The notes: generated by a model not told the origin, from the sequence alone. A stretch of 64,000 nt of DNA from Thermogemmatispora tikiterensis (GCF_003268475.1 NZ_MCIF01000002.1:3952671-4016670); one strand, 5' to 3'. Counted from the first letter of the stretch, positions 17,607 to 26,723 are shown. Translations and numbers: made by a program.

Positions 17607-18034
17607 TGGTTACTTCCGTACCTTTCTGATCGAACCGATCCGTCGCCGGGCGGGTGTAAAGGATGTACTGACAGCATGACCGCGCGTGTTGCAAGTGGCA
17701 CCTACATTGTAACAAATGGGAAGAGCTGACGCAACTAGGAACAGCTTTTCCTGCCCCTTGCCAGCTCGCTACTCACCGGCCTGCCTCTCTGCCTGCCTGC
17801 CTGTCCTTCCGTCTGCCTCCCCCTGCCTCTCGCCGTTTCGCCGTTGCTGGTCCTGGCCTCGAAGAGCCAGAGCCGCTGCTAGCTGCTTCCTTGAGAGGGG
17901 GAGCGGATCGGGCCGGGCTGGCCGCCCGTGAGGAGAATGGGCTGGTCCTCGGGCTGCTGCGCTTCCTGCATCAGCAAGGGCCGGGAGAGGTCGCCCTCTG
18001 GGAGTGGGGCGCCTGCCCGTCTGTATCTCTTCCT
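17607..18034. other. Intergenic region between modB and parA
   Basis: No clear gene, and no trace of the molybdate ATPase modC. A GCCT tandem lies at 17791-17803. An open frame from TTG 17891 to a stop at 18058 (55 codons, plus strand) has protein-like composition but no ribosome binding site. It may be a remnant. Confidence 0.4.
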
Positions 18035-18886
18035 TCAGCCCTCGCGCCCCAGGCGTAGTGCCAGCAGCAGGGCGAACGAGACCGCCAGGACCAGCACCGA
18101 GAGTGCTACCGCTGCGTCGAGGTTGGTTTCCGCCGCGATATAGATAGCGATCGGCATGGTTTGCGTAGTGCCGGGGAAGTTGCCTGCAAAGGTGATGGTG
18201 GCACCAAACTCGCCCAGGGCGCGTGCCCAGGTCAGACCCATGCCGCTCAGGAGGGCCGGGCGGATCAGGGGTAGCACCACGCGGCGAAAGGCATAGAAGG
18301 GGGAGGCGCGCAGCGTATAGGCCGCCTGCTCATAGCGAGGATCGAGTTGCTCCAGGCCGGCGCGGGCGCTGTTGACGAAGAACGGGGCCGAAACAAAGGT
18401 CTGGGCCATAACCACAGCCGCTGTTGTAAAGGGCAGGCTGATCCCCAGGGCGCTCAAATAGCGTCCCAGCAGCCCAAAGCGACCGAAGGTCAGCAGCAGT
18501 GCCACACCGGCCACCACTGGCGGCAGCACCGTTGGCATCGTCACCAGGGTCTCTAGCAGCCGCCGGCCTGGCAGACGCGTGCGTGCCAGTACCCAGGCCA
18601 CTGGCAGGCCGAAGAGCACGCTGAGCGCCGTACTGGCGGTGGTGGTGACCAGGCTCAACTGCAGGGCCGTAAAAGTGTCGGGCTGCGTCAAAGCGTTCCA
18701 TAGCTGTTGTGGTGGCTCGTGCAATAGCAGGGCCGCCAGAGGAATGCCCAGAAAGAGCAGAAAACTGGCGGCCAGCAACCCGACCAGGATCGCCATCAGG
18801 GTGCGGCCCCGCGCGGCTGAAAGCCAGGGACGCCGGCCTCGCGGCCTGGTTGCGCGGGGGGCCGGCGCCTGCTGCACATCAACCAT
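18035..18886 (-). CDS. modB: Molybdate/tungstate ABC transporter permease
   Basis: 283-residue inner-membrane permease with five or six helices. The EAA loop that contacts the ATPase reads LRASPFYAFRRVVLPLIRPA near residue 205. Family motifs LPPVVAGVALL (about 125) and RALGEFGATITFAGNFPGTT (about 230) identify the ModB/CysT group. The ATG at 18886 overlaps the modA stop by eight bases, so translation is coupled. An upstream in-frame extension into modA was discarded. No ATPase gene follows; modC must lie elsewhere, or a shared ATPase is used. Confidence 0.94.
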   Translation of the reverse strand: MVDVQQAPAPRATRPRGRRPWLSAARGRTLMAILVGLLAASFLLFLGIPLAALLLHEPPQQLWNALTQPDTFTALQLSLVTTTASTALSVLFGLPVAWVLARTRLPGRRLLETLVTMPTVLPPVVAGVALLLTFGRFGLLGRYLSALGISLPFTTAAVVMAQTFVSAPFFVNSARAGLEQLDPRYEQAAYTLRASPFYAFRRVVLPLIRPALLSGMGLTWARALGEFGATITFAGNFPGTTQTMPIAIYIAAETNLDAAVALSVLVLAVSFALLLALRLGREG

Positions 18887-19763
18887 TCTTCGGAATGAAC
18901 TGATACTTCTCCAGAGTCGCCTGTCCCTGCGGCCCAAGTACATAGTCGACGAAGCTCTGGGCCTCGGAAGCGTGCGCCGAGGTCTTGACAACCGCAATCG
19001 GGTATTGGGCGATGACGTTAAACTCGTCTGGGATCGGGATGATCTTGACTTTGCCCTGAGCGCTGGCGGCATCCGTCTGATAGACGCAACCGGCATCGGC
19101 CTCGCCCAGCTCAACCTTCTGCAGTACCGCCGTCACATTGTCCTCCTGGGAGATGACGTTGCTCAGCAGGGCCTTCTCGAACTGGGGGCCATAGGTCGAG
19201 GACTGGGCCATCTTGTCGAAAGCCTGGCGGCAGTACTTGCCCGCAGGCACCGTAGAGGCGGCGATGTCAAACTTCAGTCCCTTCTTGGACAGATCTTGCA
19301 GCCCGTTGACGCCCGCGGGATTGGAGGAGGGCACAATGATGACCAGCCGATTCTTGGCGAAGATCTGGGAATTGTTGACCAGGCCGGCCTGACTGGCTTT
19401 GTTCATGTTGTCCAGATCGGCTGAGGCAAAAACATCCGCTGGGGCGCCATTGGCCAGCTGCTGCTCCAGTACCTGCGAGCCGGCAAAGTTGAACTTGAAG
19501 CTGACGTTGGGATGGGCCTTGTGGTATTGGTTGGCCATGTCCTGAAAGGCATTCTTGAGGGAGGCGGCAGCGAAAACGTTGAGCGTGACCGCCGGGGCGC
19601 TGGCACTGCCGCTGCTACTGGTGCTTTCACTGCTGTTGCCACAGGCGGCCAGCCCCAGCGCCAGGGCAAGGATCAGTATGCAGGCGCCAGACAGGAGTCG
19701 CCAGCGAGCCTGTCGGCGCGGCGAGGGCGAGAAATAGGCTGTCTGCGCGGGGACTGTAGACAT
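18879..19763 (-). CDS. modA: Molybdate-binding lipoprotein
   Basis: 294-residue substrate-binding protein. A basic N-terminus and hydrophobic core end in lipobox LGLAACGN near residue 40. A Ser-rich linker follows, then LNVFAAASLKNAFQDMA. The oxyanion-binding serines are expected in AAASL and in FAGSQVLEQQ. FASADLDNMNKA, typical of ModA, is near 120. The family binds molybdate or tungstate outside the membrane. It is the first gene of modAB and is preceded by a strong-looking promoter. Confidence 0.94.
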   Translation of the reverse strand: MSTVPAQTAYFSPSPRRQARWRLLSGACILILALALGLAACGNSSESTSSSGSASAPAVTLNVFAAASLKNAFQDMANQYHKAHPNVSFKFNFAGSQVLEQQLANGAPADVFASADLDNMNKASQAGLVNNSQIFAKNRLVIIVPSSNPAGVNGLQDLSKKGLKFDIAASTVPAGKYCRQAFDKMAQSSTYGPQFEKALLSNVISQEDNVTAVLQKVELGEADAGCVYQTDAASAQGKVKIIPIPDEFNVIAQYPIAVVKTSAHASEAQSFVDYVLGPQGQATLEKYQFIPKNG

Positions 19764-19850
19764 GGTGGGCCTCCTTCTTCTCCCTGCTCTCTAGCTATGA
19801 GCGCGATTGAAATAGCGGTGAAAACTCTATTTTTGAGTATTCACAAATTG

Positions 19851-19880
19851 AGTATAGAGAACGAATTGCCGAGATGTCAA
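19851..19880 (-). promoter_or_regulatory. Putative modAB promoter
   Basis: On the minus strand, a perfect TTGACA (19880-19875), an 18-base spacer and TATACT (19856-19851) lie about 90 bases before modA. The stretch is AT-rich compared with its surroundings. GAGTAT is repeated just downstream, at about 19835 and 19850. Confidence 0.6.
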
Positions 19881-19993
19881 GCCAGGAGGGAAGTCAGGCG
19901 GAGGGGAAGGTCAGGAGGGGGGCAGATTAACCAGCCGGGCAGGGGCGGGCCGCGCTCCTGCGCGTTGGCGGCCCGCCATCCCTGTAGCAGGGC

Positions 19994-21979
19994 TTAGCCT
20001 GTATAGAGCGGACCCGTCAGCAACGGCAGCGTGATGCCTAGAAAGGCGCACACGCTCAACACGACGATCAGCGGGTCCAGTAGCGGCGCATTGAGCAAGC
20101 TACCGCGTAGATGGAGTCGATAGAAGAGCGTAGGCAGGACCAGGCCCAGGATTGCCGCCAGCAGAAGCGTCAGGCCCAGCCCAATCCCCATTGCCAGTGC
20201 CAGCAGGGGTGATCCAAAGAGAGCCCAGCTTAGAGCGGCCACGCAGACACTGGCCAGTACTCCGCCAGCGGTGCCCAGCTGCAGCTCGCGGAAGAAGCCG
20301 CGCCAGAAATCGCGTCCGCGCTGTGAACGCAGCTGCCAGCCGGTCACCCCGAGGGCCTGTGAACCCACACTGCTACTCGTCAGCAGAAGCATTGGCAGTA
20401 GCGAGACCATGCCGCTCAAGGTTGTTGGAGAGTGGAGAGCGCGCAAGAGGCCGCCGAACGTCGCCGGGTCCTGTGTCAGGAGGGCGCTGGCACGCAACAC
20501 TGGACCGAATAGACCGTGCAAGAGCAGCGCCAGCAGCAGCCCGGCGGCAACGTTGACTGCCAGCCAGGTCACGCGCCCGACCACCGCGCGCCAGGAGAGG
20601 GTTTCCTCTTCGGTCGTGAACTCTTCAACGCTGGTTCCAGCGATCTCCGAGAGATCCTCAGCCTGCTCCTCGCGGATCACGTCGATCACATCGTCCACCG
20701 TGATCAGGCCGACCAGGCGGCCCTCTTCGTCAAGCACCGGCACTGCCAGCAAGTCGTAGTGCGAGATCAGGCGGGCCACCTCTTCCTGATCGGTATCGGT
20801 ATGGACATGGATCACATCGGGATTGAGCAGGTCCTGCAGGCGTGTCTGCGGATCGGCGGTCACCAGGCTCCGCAGCGAGACCACGCCCACCAGGTGCTGC
20901 TCGTCATCGACCACATAGAGGTAATAGATTGTCTCCAGATGATCGGCGTGGTGGCGCAGATAGGCCAGCGCCTCTTCGACCGTCAGATGCTGGGGTAGCC
21001 CAAGCACGCGGGTCGTCATCAGGCCGCCGGCGGTTTGTTTGTCATAGTGAAGCAGATCGCGCACCTGGCGGGCCGCCTCAGCGGGCAGCAGGTTCAGCAA
21101 GCGCTCAGCCTCCTCGCGTGGCAACTCGGCCAGGACGTCGGCCACGTCATCGGGAGCCAGGGCTGCCAGGAGGCGCGCAGCGCGTTCAGAATCGAGACCG
21201 CTGATAATCTCGGCCTGTAGCGGCAGCTCAACCTCGCTGAGGGTATCGGCAGCTGTTTCAGTGTCCAGGCGCTCCAGCATGGCGCCGGCCTCTTGGGCGT
21301 CGAGCTGCTCCAGGATATCGGCGATATCTGCCGGGTGCAGATCCGCCAGCTTTGTGCGGCTCACACTCAGCTGGACCTGGGGCACGACGCCGCCCGCCGT
21401 GACCAGGGCAGTACCGCCCAGCCCGGCTCCGGCCAGAGCCGGAGCAAGCTGCTCGCTGGTGCTGGTGCTCGCCTGAACCACCTGGATCGGCTCCACGTAG
21501 TTCCAGGTGATGGTGCGATCCTGCAATCGCAATGGCAGCACGCGGCTCAGCAGCTCGATAGGAGTCAACAGCCCAAGCCGGCGCAGCAGGCCACTCACGC
21601 CGATATCCACGCCGATCAGGCGCGCCGTTCCTTTGATCTGTGCCAGCTTCAGATCGTTGACCTTCACCACGCGCACGCCCTGGGTATCAACGATCTGCTT
21701 ATCCAGAATATCGCGTTTGAGTAGCAGCTCATCGGGTTGAGGCGTATAGGGGGTAATCTCGGCCTGACGAACCTTCAGGGTAACAGGGGTCTCTTCAATG
21801 CTGTGCACCTGAGACCAGGGCACCACCAGCGTATTGGTATTCAGCGGTGGGCGCACAACCAGCGCCGTCACGCAAGGAAAGGTCTCGCGCGGCGAGACAT
21901 ACAAATCAGAAAGTGTACCCAGGCGCCGTCCCTCGCTATCATGGACACTCTGACGCAGCAGTGTGCTCAAGTAGATCAA
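19994..21979 (-). CDS. mgtE: MgtE-family magnesium transporter with PRC-barrel N-terminus
   Basis: About 661 residues. Two PRC-barrel-like segments come first (about 1-75 and 85-160: SEGRRLGTLSDLYVSP and TQGVRVVKVNDLKL). A linker leads to the MgtE N-domain (about 200-310, ADIADILEQLDAQEAG repeats). A CBS pair follows (about 325-440, LVGLITVDDVIDVI). Five membrane helices at 470-660 include the MgtE-like SSSVGSQALGV. The Mg2+ channel gate is normally set by Mg binding to N and CBS domains. I chose TTG 21979 because AAGGTGGTGAT, almost a perfect anti-16S match, sits four bases upstream and the protein then starts IYLSTLLRQSV. GTG starts at 21991 and 21988 would overlap that site. Confidence 0.88.
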   Translation of the reverse strand: MIYLSTLLRQSVHDSEGRRLGTLSDLYVSPRETFPCVTALVVRPPLNTNTLVVPWSQVHSIEETPVTLKVRQAEITPYTPQPDELLLKRDILDKQIVDTQGVRVVKVNDLKLAQIKGTARLIGVDIGVSGLLRRLGLLTPIELLSRVLPLRLQDRTITWNYVEPIQVVQASTSTSEQLAPALAGAGLGGTALVTAGGVVPQVQLSVSRTKLADLHPADIADILEQLDAQEAGAMLERLDTETAADTLSEVELPLQAEIISGLDSERAARLLAALAPDDVADVLAELPREEAERLLNLLPAEAARQVRDLLHYDKQTAGGLMTTRVLGLPQHLTVEEALAYLRHHADHLETIYYLYVVDDEQHLVGVVSLRSLVTADPQTRLQDLLNPDVIHVHTDTDQEEVARLISHYDLLAVPVLDEEGRLVGLITVDDVIDVIREEQAEDLSEIAGTSVEEFTTEEETLSWRAVVGRVTWLAVNVAAGLLLALLLHGLFGPVLRASALLTQDPATFGGLLRALHSPTTLSGMVSLLPMLLLTSSSVGSQALGVTGWQLRSQRGRDFWRGFFRELQLGTAGGVLASVCVAALSWALFGSPLLALAMGIGLGLTLLLAAILGLVLPTLFYRLHLRGSLLNAPLLDPLIVVLSVCAFLGITLPLLTGPLYTG

Positions 21980-22821
21980 GGGTATCACCACCTTTCCTCG
22001 TCTGCTCGATGGACAATACAGGCCGGTCGCTCAGCCACAGCGGTGTGGTTGAGCGAGAGGAGCTTATGACTTGTTTGGCTTGCCTGACGATGACGAACAC
22101 AGTGATCGCTGCCTGACCGGGAAGGGCGCGGCACAGGTAAGGCCGGGCGCAGGCGGCAGGCGACAGGCCGGAGCGCAGCGCTGCGACAGCCTACCGGCGA
22201 ATGGTAGAACAAGCCGGGTAGAGGCCACAGGCAGACATCGCCTTAGCGCGGGCGTCGGCCCGGTCAGTGCTGCAGATGAAGCGGGAAACCCATGCGTACA
22301 GGGGTACCCTTGAAAAAAGGGCACGTAGGACTGACTGGCAGGCGGGAAGTGTTTACTCGATAGCGGCTGACCGCTGGCAGAGGATCACGCTCATCGAGTA
22401 AGGTGGTGATACAGAGGGGACGATCACTGACTGACTGACTAATTGCTCTCCAGAACAAGGGAGTGAGCGATGAGACCGTACGCCAGTATACGTCGGGCGA
22501 AAGCTAGATCCCCCCTACTCGATGAGGTGACACACACTTACCCGCGAGCAGGCATGTAAGAGCTACACGCCTACTACTACTTGGGCCAGCGTCCATGTCC
22601 CTCACCTCCTTGACCCGTTGAGCCGCGGCGCTCCAGAGAAGAGGCATAGCGGTCTTGCCACTGTGCCTGGCACTGGAGCTGAAGAATAGGCGCGGTCACG
22701 GGGATCACACAAACAGAACAAAGCATTATGTCTTGTCAGAGTATAGCACGCTGATGGCAGAATCGGCAAGCTGGGGAGGCGAGCCTCTGGAAATCCGTCG
22801 CCCAGCAGTCACCCGTTTCTC
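21980..22821 (-). promoter_or_regulatory. Long untranslated leader of the MgtE-type gene
   Basis: 842 bases without a supported gene. If the promoter at 22740-22769 is used, the message has a leader of about 750 nt. Read on the minus strand, paired elements are visible near 22520-22610. GAGGTGA pairs with TCACCTC across about 75 bases, and inside it GGCGTGTA pairs with TACATGCC around a five-base loop. A further hairpin (GTACCCTT/AAGGGCAC) lies near 22300-22325. An ACTG tandem is at 22426-22440. It does not match the M-box consensus closely enough for me to call it a Mg riboswitch. Confidence 0.35.
22740..22769 (-). promoter_or_regulatory. Putative promoter of the MgtE leader transcript
   Basis: TTGCCG (22769-22764), an 18-base spacer and TATACT (22745-22740) on the minus strand. 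It has the same spacer length and -10 box as the modA promoter. Confidence 0.4.
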
Positions 22822-24339
22822 CTAGCTTGCTTGGGGGCTGCTCTGGCCCCAGTGGAGCCAGAGCAGCGCGTGATAGAGCTGGACCTCCCAGACGTGCCAT
22901 GAATGATAGCCCTTCTCGATATCAAGCGTATAGCGTACGTGGAGCTTCTTGAGCACCTGAGCGAACTGCAGCGTATCGCTATAATAGGGCTGATCTTTTG
23001 TGGCCGCTCCCAGGAAGAAGGCCAGCCGCTGACTGCGGCGATTGCTGGCGATGGTGTAGAGTGGGCTATTAGCGCGTCGATAGGCCGGATCGTTGCCCCA
23101 GATCAGGCCCTCAGCGCGATAGTAACCACCCAGCGAGATGACAAAGCCGAAGACGTCGGGGTGATGAATGGCGATGTTGGCCGCTCCAAAGCCTCCCATC
23201 GAATTGCCCCCGATCGCCCGATCCTCTGGCGAAGGGATCGTTCGATAGTGGCTGTCAATGTAGTGGACCAGGTCGATAGCCACGTAATTCTCCAGAAGCT
23301 GTCGTCCATCGCCGCTGTTGCCCCATTCGCTGGTCGCGCCGGGGCGCCCATTGCCATCAGGGAAAACCATAATCAGCTCGGGAATCTTCCCCAGATCAAT
23401 CAGGGTATCGGCGGATTGCTCGGCCTTGCCGCCGGTGACCCAGTCGACGATCTTACCCGGGGAGCCATGCAGCAGGTAAAGCACCGGGTAGCGCTGCTGT
23501 TGGCCGGCGGGCGTATTGTAGGACGGTGGCAGGTAGACCAGGAACGAGCGGCGCTGGCCGTGCAGAGAAGGGCTGGCGAAGCTATCCTTGACCACTGTGC
23601 CCTTGTTTGGGCGCCCGGCGGTGTGAATGACCGGCGGTGTGTGAATACCGGTATCAGGGGCAAAGAGAAAGAGATCGCCTGAACCGGCGGCCAGTATCAG
23701 TGACACGACCAGCAGGGCTGCCAGCAACCAGGACCCCATGAAGGCCAGAGGCCGTGGTTGGGGGGCGACAGGCGGCGCCAGCTTTGGCACCGCGAGCGGG
23801 GCGGTCTCCTGCAGGGCAGCAAGACGCTGGCGAGAGCGCAGGAGCTGCCAGGTCTGGACGATGGGATCGCAGAGCACACGAGCCAGGACCTCGCCGATAG
23901 CGCAACCGGCAAAGGCTGCCAGCAGCGCCAGAGCCAGCAGCATCAGCACCGTGTGAATCAAGGCTCCCACGTTCAGCGGCTCCAATTGGCCGCCTGGGTC
24001 ATGTACCGGTTGCAGCTCGGCCCCGATGAAATCCTGCAGGTAGGCTGACCAAAAGAGCAAGAGGCTGGCGGGTACGGCACCCAAAAGACGGCGTCCGACC
24101 AGGCCCCCGCAGAAACCAGCGCCCGCACAACAGAAAAGGGCTGTCAGCATCTGGGTGCGCTGTATATCCAGGCCCAGCGCAATGAGCAGCGCGCTCAACC
24201 CTGGCGTCATGCCCACCGTCACCAGTGCGCCGCCAAGCAGTGCCCCCACAAATGAGAGCAGCGGCGGTGCAAACGCCCGCAGCGGGCGGCGCGGGCGTTT
24301 CTCTCCGACAAGGCCCGAAGGCTGCCATCTATTCTTCAT
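22822..24339 (-). CDS. Membrane-anchored esterase (alpha/beta hydrolase)
   Basis: 505 residues. About five hydrophobic segments fill residues 22-225. A catalytic domain of the esterase D / enterochelin-esterase type follows (about 250-500). It shows RSFLVYLPPSYN, the oxyanion-hole YLLHGSPG (about 290), nucleophile S380 in GGNSMGG, and a late HSWHVW that should hold the catalytic His. The last membrane segment before it suggests an extracytoplasmic catalytic face. The ATG overlaps the stop of the MprF-like gene (ATGA), so the two are translationally coupled. Partnership with an aminoacyl-lipid synthase suggests it may hydrolyse aminoacyl-phosphatidylglycerol or another surface ester; this is inference. 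Confidence 0.82.
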   Translation of the reverse strand: MKNRWQPSGLVGEKRPRRPLRAFAPPLLSFVGALLGGALVTVGMTPGLSALLIALGLDIQRTQMLTALFCCAGAGFCGGLVGRRLLGAVPASLLLFWSAYLQDFIGAELQPVHDPGGQLEPLNVGALIHTVLMLLALALLAAFAGCAIGEVLARVLCDPIVQTWQLLRSRQRLAALQETAPLAVPKLAPPVAPQPRPLAFMGSWLLAALLVVSLILAAGSGDLFLFAPDTGIHTPPVIHTAGRPNKGTVVKDSFASPSLHGQRRSFLVYLPPSYNTPAGQQQRYPVLYLLHGSPGKIVDWVTGGKAEQSADTLIDLGKIPELIMVFPDGNGRPGATSEWGNSGDGRQLLENYVAIDLVHYIDSHYRTIPSPEDRAIGGNSMGGFGAANIAIHHPDVFGFVISLGGYYRAEGLIWGNDPAYRRANSPLYTIASNRRSQRLAFFLGAATKDQPYYSDTLQFAQVLKKLHVRYTLDIEKGYHSWHVWEVQLYHALLWLHWGQSSPQAS

Positions 24340-26252
24340 CGATGTATCGTAAGCAGATTCTGATCTGGTAGGCCGGGGAGAGGCTCCCTGGCCTCTGAGC
24401 GCTGCTGATGAGCGTTGAGAATGGCCAGCGCGATGCGCGGCAGGGCTAGCGTATTGCTGGCGACCACATAGCGACTCTCCCAGCGCGGCTGAAACTTCTG
24501 CTTGAAGCGGAAGAGTGTACGGTGCTCCTCCAGGACGTGGACATGCTCCAGCAGGAAGTTGGCAATCGCGCGCTGGCCAGGGGAAAGCTCCTGGTTCGTA
24601 TCGCAGGCAGCGATGAGACCCAGGCTTACCAGCCAGGCCCCAGCCTCGCGAAAGCGCTCAATGGCGCGCACCAGCAGCAGCTCCATGACGCCATAAGGGG
24701 CATCGGGCGCGCGCCGCATCAAATCGAGGGCCCAGCCCCAGTCGCGGCGTGTGCCATCCCGGGCGTCGTAGAGACCATAGATTGGCGTAAAGGAGACAAA
24801 AGCGCAGAGCTTGTTCGTACGATCGAAGGCCAGCCCCAGCGTCAGGCGTGGCGGGGGCTGCCGACGGACCTCGGGGTCCGCACTCTCTGCCGCTGCGGCG
24901 ATCAGCTGGGCCCGTTGGGCCATCGCTGGCAACTCGCTGAGGCGCCCCATGCTGAAGCCCATTTCTTCCGTTTCGCGGGCTCCCTTCTGTCGGAGCCAGG
25001 AGCGCGAGATCTGGACCATTTGCTCATACAGCTCGGCGGGGGGCGCCTCTTCGAGCCAGCGCAGCGTCACCCCCTCGCGCTCGGCCCGACGGCTGCTGGT
25101 GCGCACATTGGCCATGGCCGAACCGCTCAGACTGAAGCTGCGGGGGTCGATCAATCCCTCCTCGCCAATTTTAAAGATGCTCAGGCCGCTGCTGCGATAG
25201 TATGGTAGGAAATCAGGGTGAGCCTGGTAGATCGCCACCTGCCAGCCATTGCGCTGACACAGCTCCAGAAAAGCACGACTGACCTGCTCGCGTGCCTCTG
25301 GTGGACAGATGGGGTCGCCAGGGACCACGGCGACCGTGTTGACCAGCCGATAGGCGACCAGGCCCTCGCCATTGGGTGTCAGATAGCGCAGATTTCCCGG
25401 CTCCAGGGCGAAGAAGGCCAGGGTCTCCTGCCCATAGCGCTGCAGCAAGTCGATGGCCCGCTGCTCGACCTGGGCCAGACGCTCCCGTTGCTGGGCAAGC
25501 CACCAGCGCGCGCTAACCGGGCGGAGAAGGGCCACCATGCCGGTCAACAAGGCGGTAGCCGCTAAGATGGGTAGTGAGTCCAGGAACCAGTGCGCGCGCC
25601 TGGTCAATGGCAGCAACTCCTGCGCTGGCAGATTGAGCATGCGACGCAGCAGGGCCAGCAGCGTGCCCCCCGTACCGCTCATTGTCAGAAACTGCCCTTC
25701 GATCAGATAGTAGCCACCGATGCCGTAGAGGAGGAGCAAGGCAGCTCCAATGGCTAACAAGGCAAAGCCCTGGCGAACGCGCCAGGGATCGCTGGCCACC
25801 TGGAAGCAGGGGCGAGCCAGCAGCAGCACGCCCCAGAGGCTGCAGGAAAGCAAGGCCTCCTCAATGGCCAGACCACGTACCACATGCAGCAAAGCCGACA
25901 GCGGCAGCAGAAGCATGGTCACTTGCCAGGCGCGCTCTTTGCCACGGGCCAGGCCGATTGCAAGAAGAATCAAGAAGAAGCCGATCAGCAGCGCGATGGT
26001 GTGGCTGGTCTGGACGAAGGGCCAGAAAGCCGGCCCGAAAGGGGCGAGCAGAGCGATGGTGGTCAGCAGATCGCGCAGCAGCTCCAGTCGTCCCGGGTGG
26101 GATGGTAGCAGGACCACAAGGCCATTAATGCAGCCCAGCAAAGCCACGGTCAGCGCTAGCAGGCTCCTGATCAAGCGGCGCGACGGCGTGATAACCGGCT
26201 TCTGACCTGGGCGTGGGAGCGGTGCTACCAACCGCGAGAAGAACGCGTTCAT
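24336..26252 (-). CDS. MprF-like aminoacyl-phosphatidylglycerol synthase
   Basis: 638-residue membrane protein. The N-terminal half (about 30-310) has seven or eight hydrophobic helices, and the C-terminal half (about 320-620) is the cytosolic DUF2156 / lysyl-PG synthetase domain. The latter contains DLLQRYGQETLAFFALEPG, NTVAVVPGDPICP, the acceptor-site region SSRRAEREGVTLRW, and the late GVMELLLVRAIERFREAGA. These enzymes move an amino acid from aminoacyl-tRNA to phosphatidylglycerol, lowering surface charge; the amino acid (Lys, Ala or other) is not predictable. ATG 26252 was chosen because GGAGGGAGGG lies directly before it; a 53-codon upstream extension was dropped. It is first in a two-gene operon with the esterase. 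Confidence 0.88.
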   Translation of the reverse strand: MNAFFSRLVAPLPRPGQKPVITPSRRLIRSLLALTVALLGCINGLVVLLPSHPGRLELLRDLLTTIALLAPFGPAFWPFVQTSHTIALLIGFFLILLAIGLARGKERAWQVTMLLLPLSALLHVVRGLAIEEALLSCSLWGVLLLARPCFQVASDPWRVRQGFALLAIGAALLLLYGIGGYYLIEGQFLTMSGTGGTLLALLRRMLNLPAQELLPLTRRAHWFLDSLPILAATALLTGMVALLRPVSARWWLAQQRERLAQVEQRAIDLLQRYGQETLAFFALEPGNLRYLTPNGEGLVAYRLVNTVAVVPGDPICPPEAREQVSRAFLELCQRNGWQVAIYQAHPDFLPYYRSSGLSIFKIGEEGLIDPRSFSLSGSAMANVRTSSRRAEREGVTLRWLEEAPPAELYEQMVQISRSWLRQKGARETEEMGFSMGRLSELPAMAQRAQLIAAAAESADPEVRRQPPPRLTLGLAFDRTNKLCAFVSFTPIYGLYDARDGTRRDWGWALDLMRRAPDAPYGVMELLLVRAIERFREAGAWLVSLGLIAACDTNQELSPGQRAIANFLLEHVHVLEEHRTLFRFKQKFQPRWESRYVVASNTLALPRIALAILNAHQQRSEAREPLPGLPDQNLLTIHR

Positions 26253-26723
26253 AGCCCTCCCTCCCCGGCCCCTATCCCTGGCCTGGTCTGCTCTGTCTGT
26301 CTGATGATCGTTCTGCCTGGCGCGGGCGAACCCGGGACGGCCCCAGCACCATGCAGCGACTCCGGCGGTGTCATACCCTTCTGCCTGTTCTGTAAGCAAC
26401 CATCCTTTCAAGGCATGTGCTTGATCCTATTATGGGTAGCTTTTTCAAGGGCTGTCAATAAAGTCGCGATCTTTCCCTGACCAGCCCTGGCGAACAGGGG
26501 ACTGGAGTGGCCAGTGAGTGCGGGCCTCGGCAGCTGTTGGGGTTAACAATTGAAACCCGACCACCTGATTGCACGTGTTTCTACACGGACCGAATCTTTG
26601 CAAAAGTATTCCCCAAGGGCGCAGCTGCGTCTGGAAGGTAGAGAGATGCAAAGCGCTTGATTGAGGTGGAGGACAGTATGAAGCTACTCCGGTCGCTAAA
26701 GGGTCAGAGAAAGCGAGCACATT
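26253..26723. other. Intergenic region between divergent genes
   Basis: No gene supported. It holds the promoter at 26429-26458, which leaves a leader of about 170 nt for the MprF-like operon, and the upstream region of the membrane protein at 26724. Confidence 0.45.
26429..26458 (-). promoter_or_regulatory. Putative promoter of the MprF-like operon
   Basis: On the minus strand, TTGACA (26458-26453), an 18-base spacer with an A-tract, and CATAAT (26434-26429). Confidence 0.5.

Noticed and set aside
15785..17740. parS centromere near parAB
   Set aside because: No match to TGTTTCACGTGAAACA, even with a few changes, was found by eye here.
17891..18058. 55-codon plus-strand frame between modB and parA
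   Set aside because: The composition is protein-like, but there is no ribosome site, it starts with TTG and its end overlaps the end of modB. At best a remnant.
22480..22620. M-box type Mg riboswitch
   Set aside because: GGTGAGG followed by ACGCTGGCCC recalls part of the consensus, but the remaining conserved core and spacing are absent. Kept only as an unassigned structured leader.
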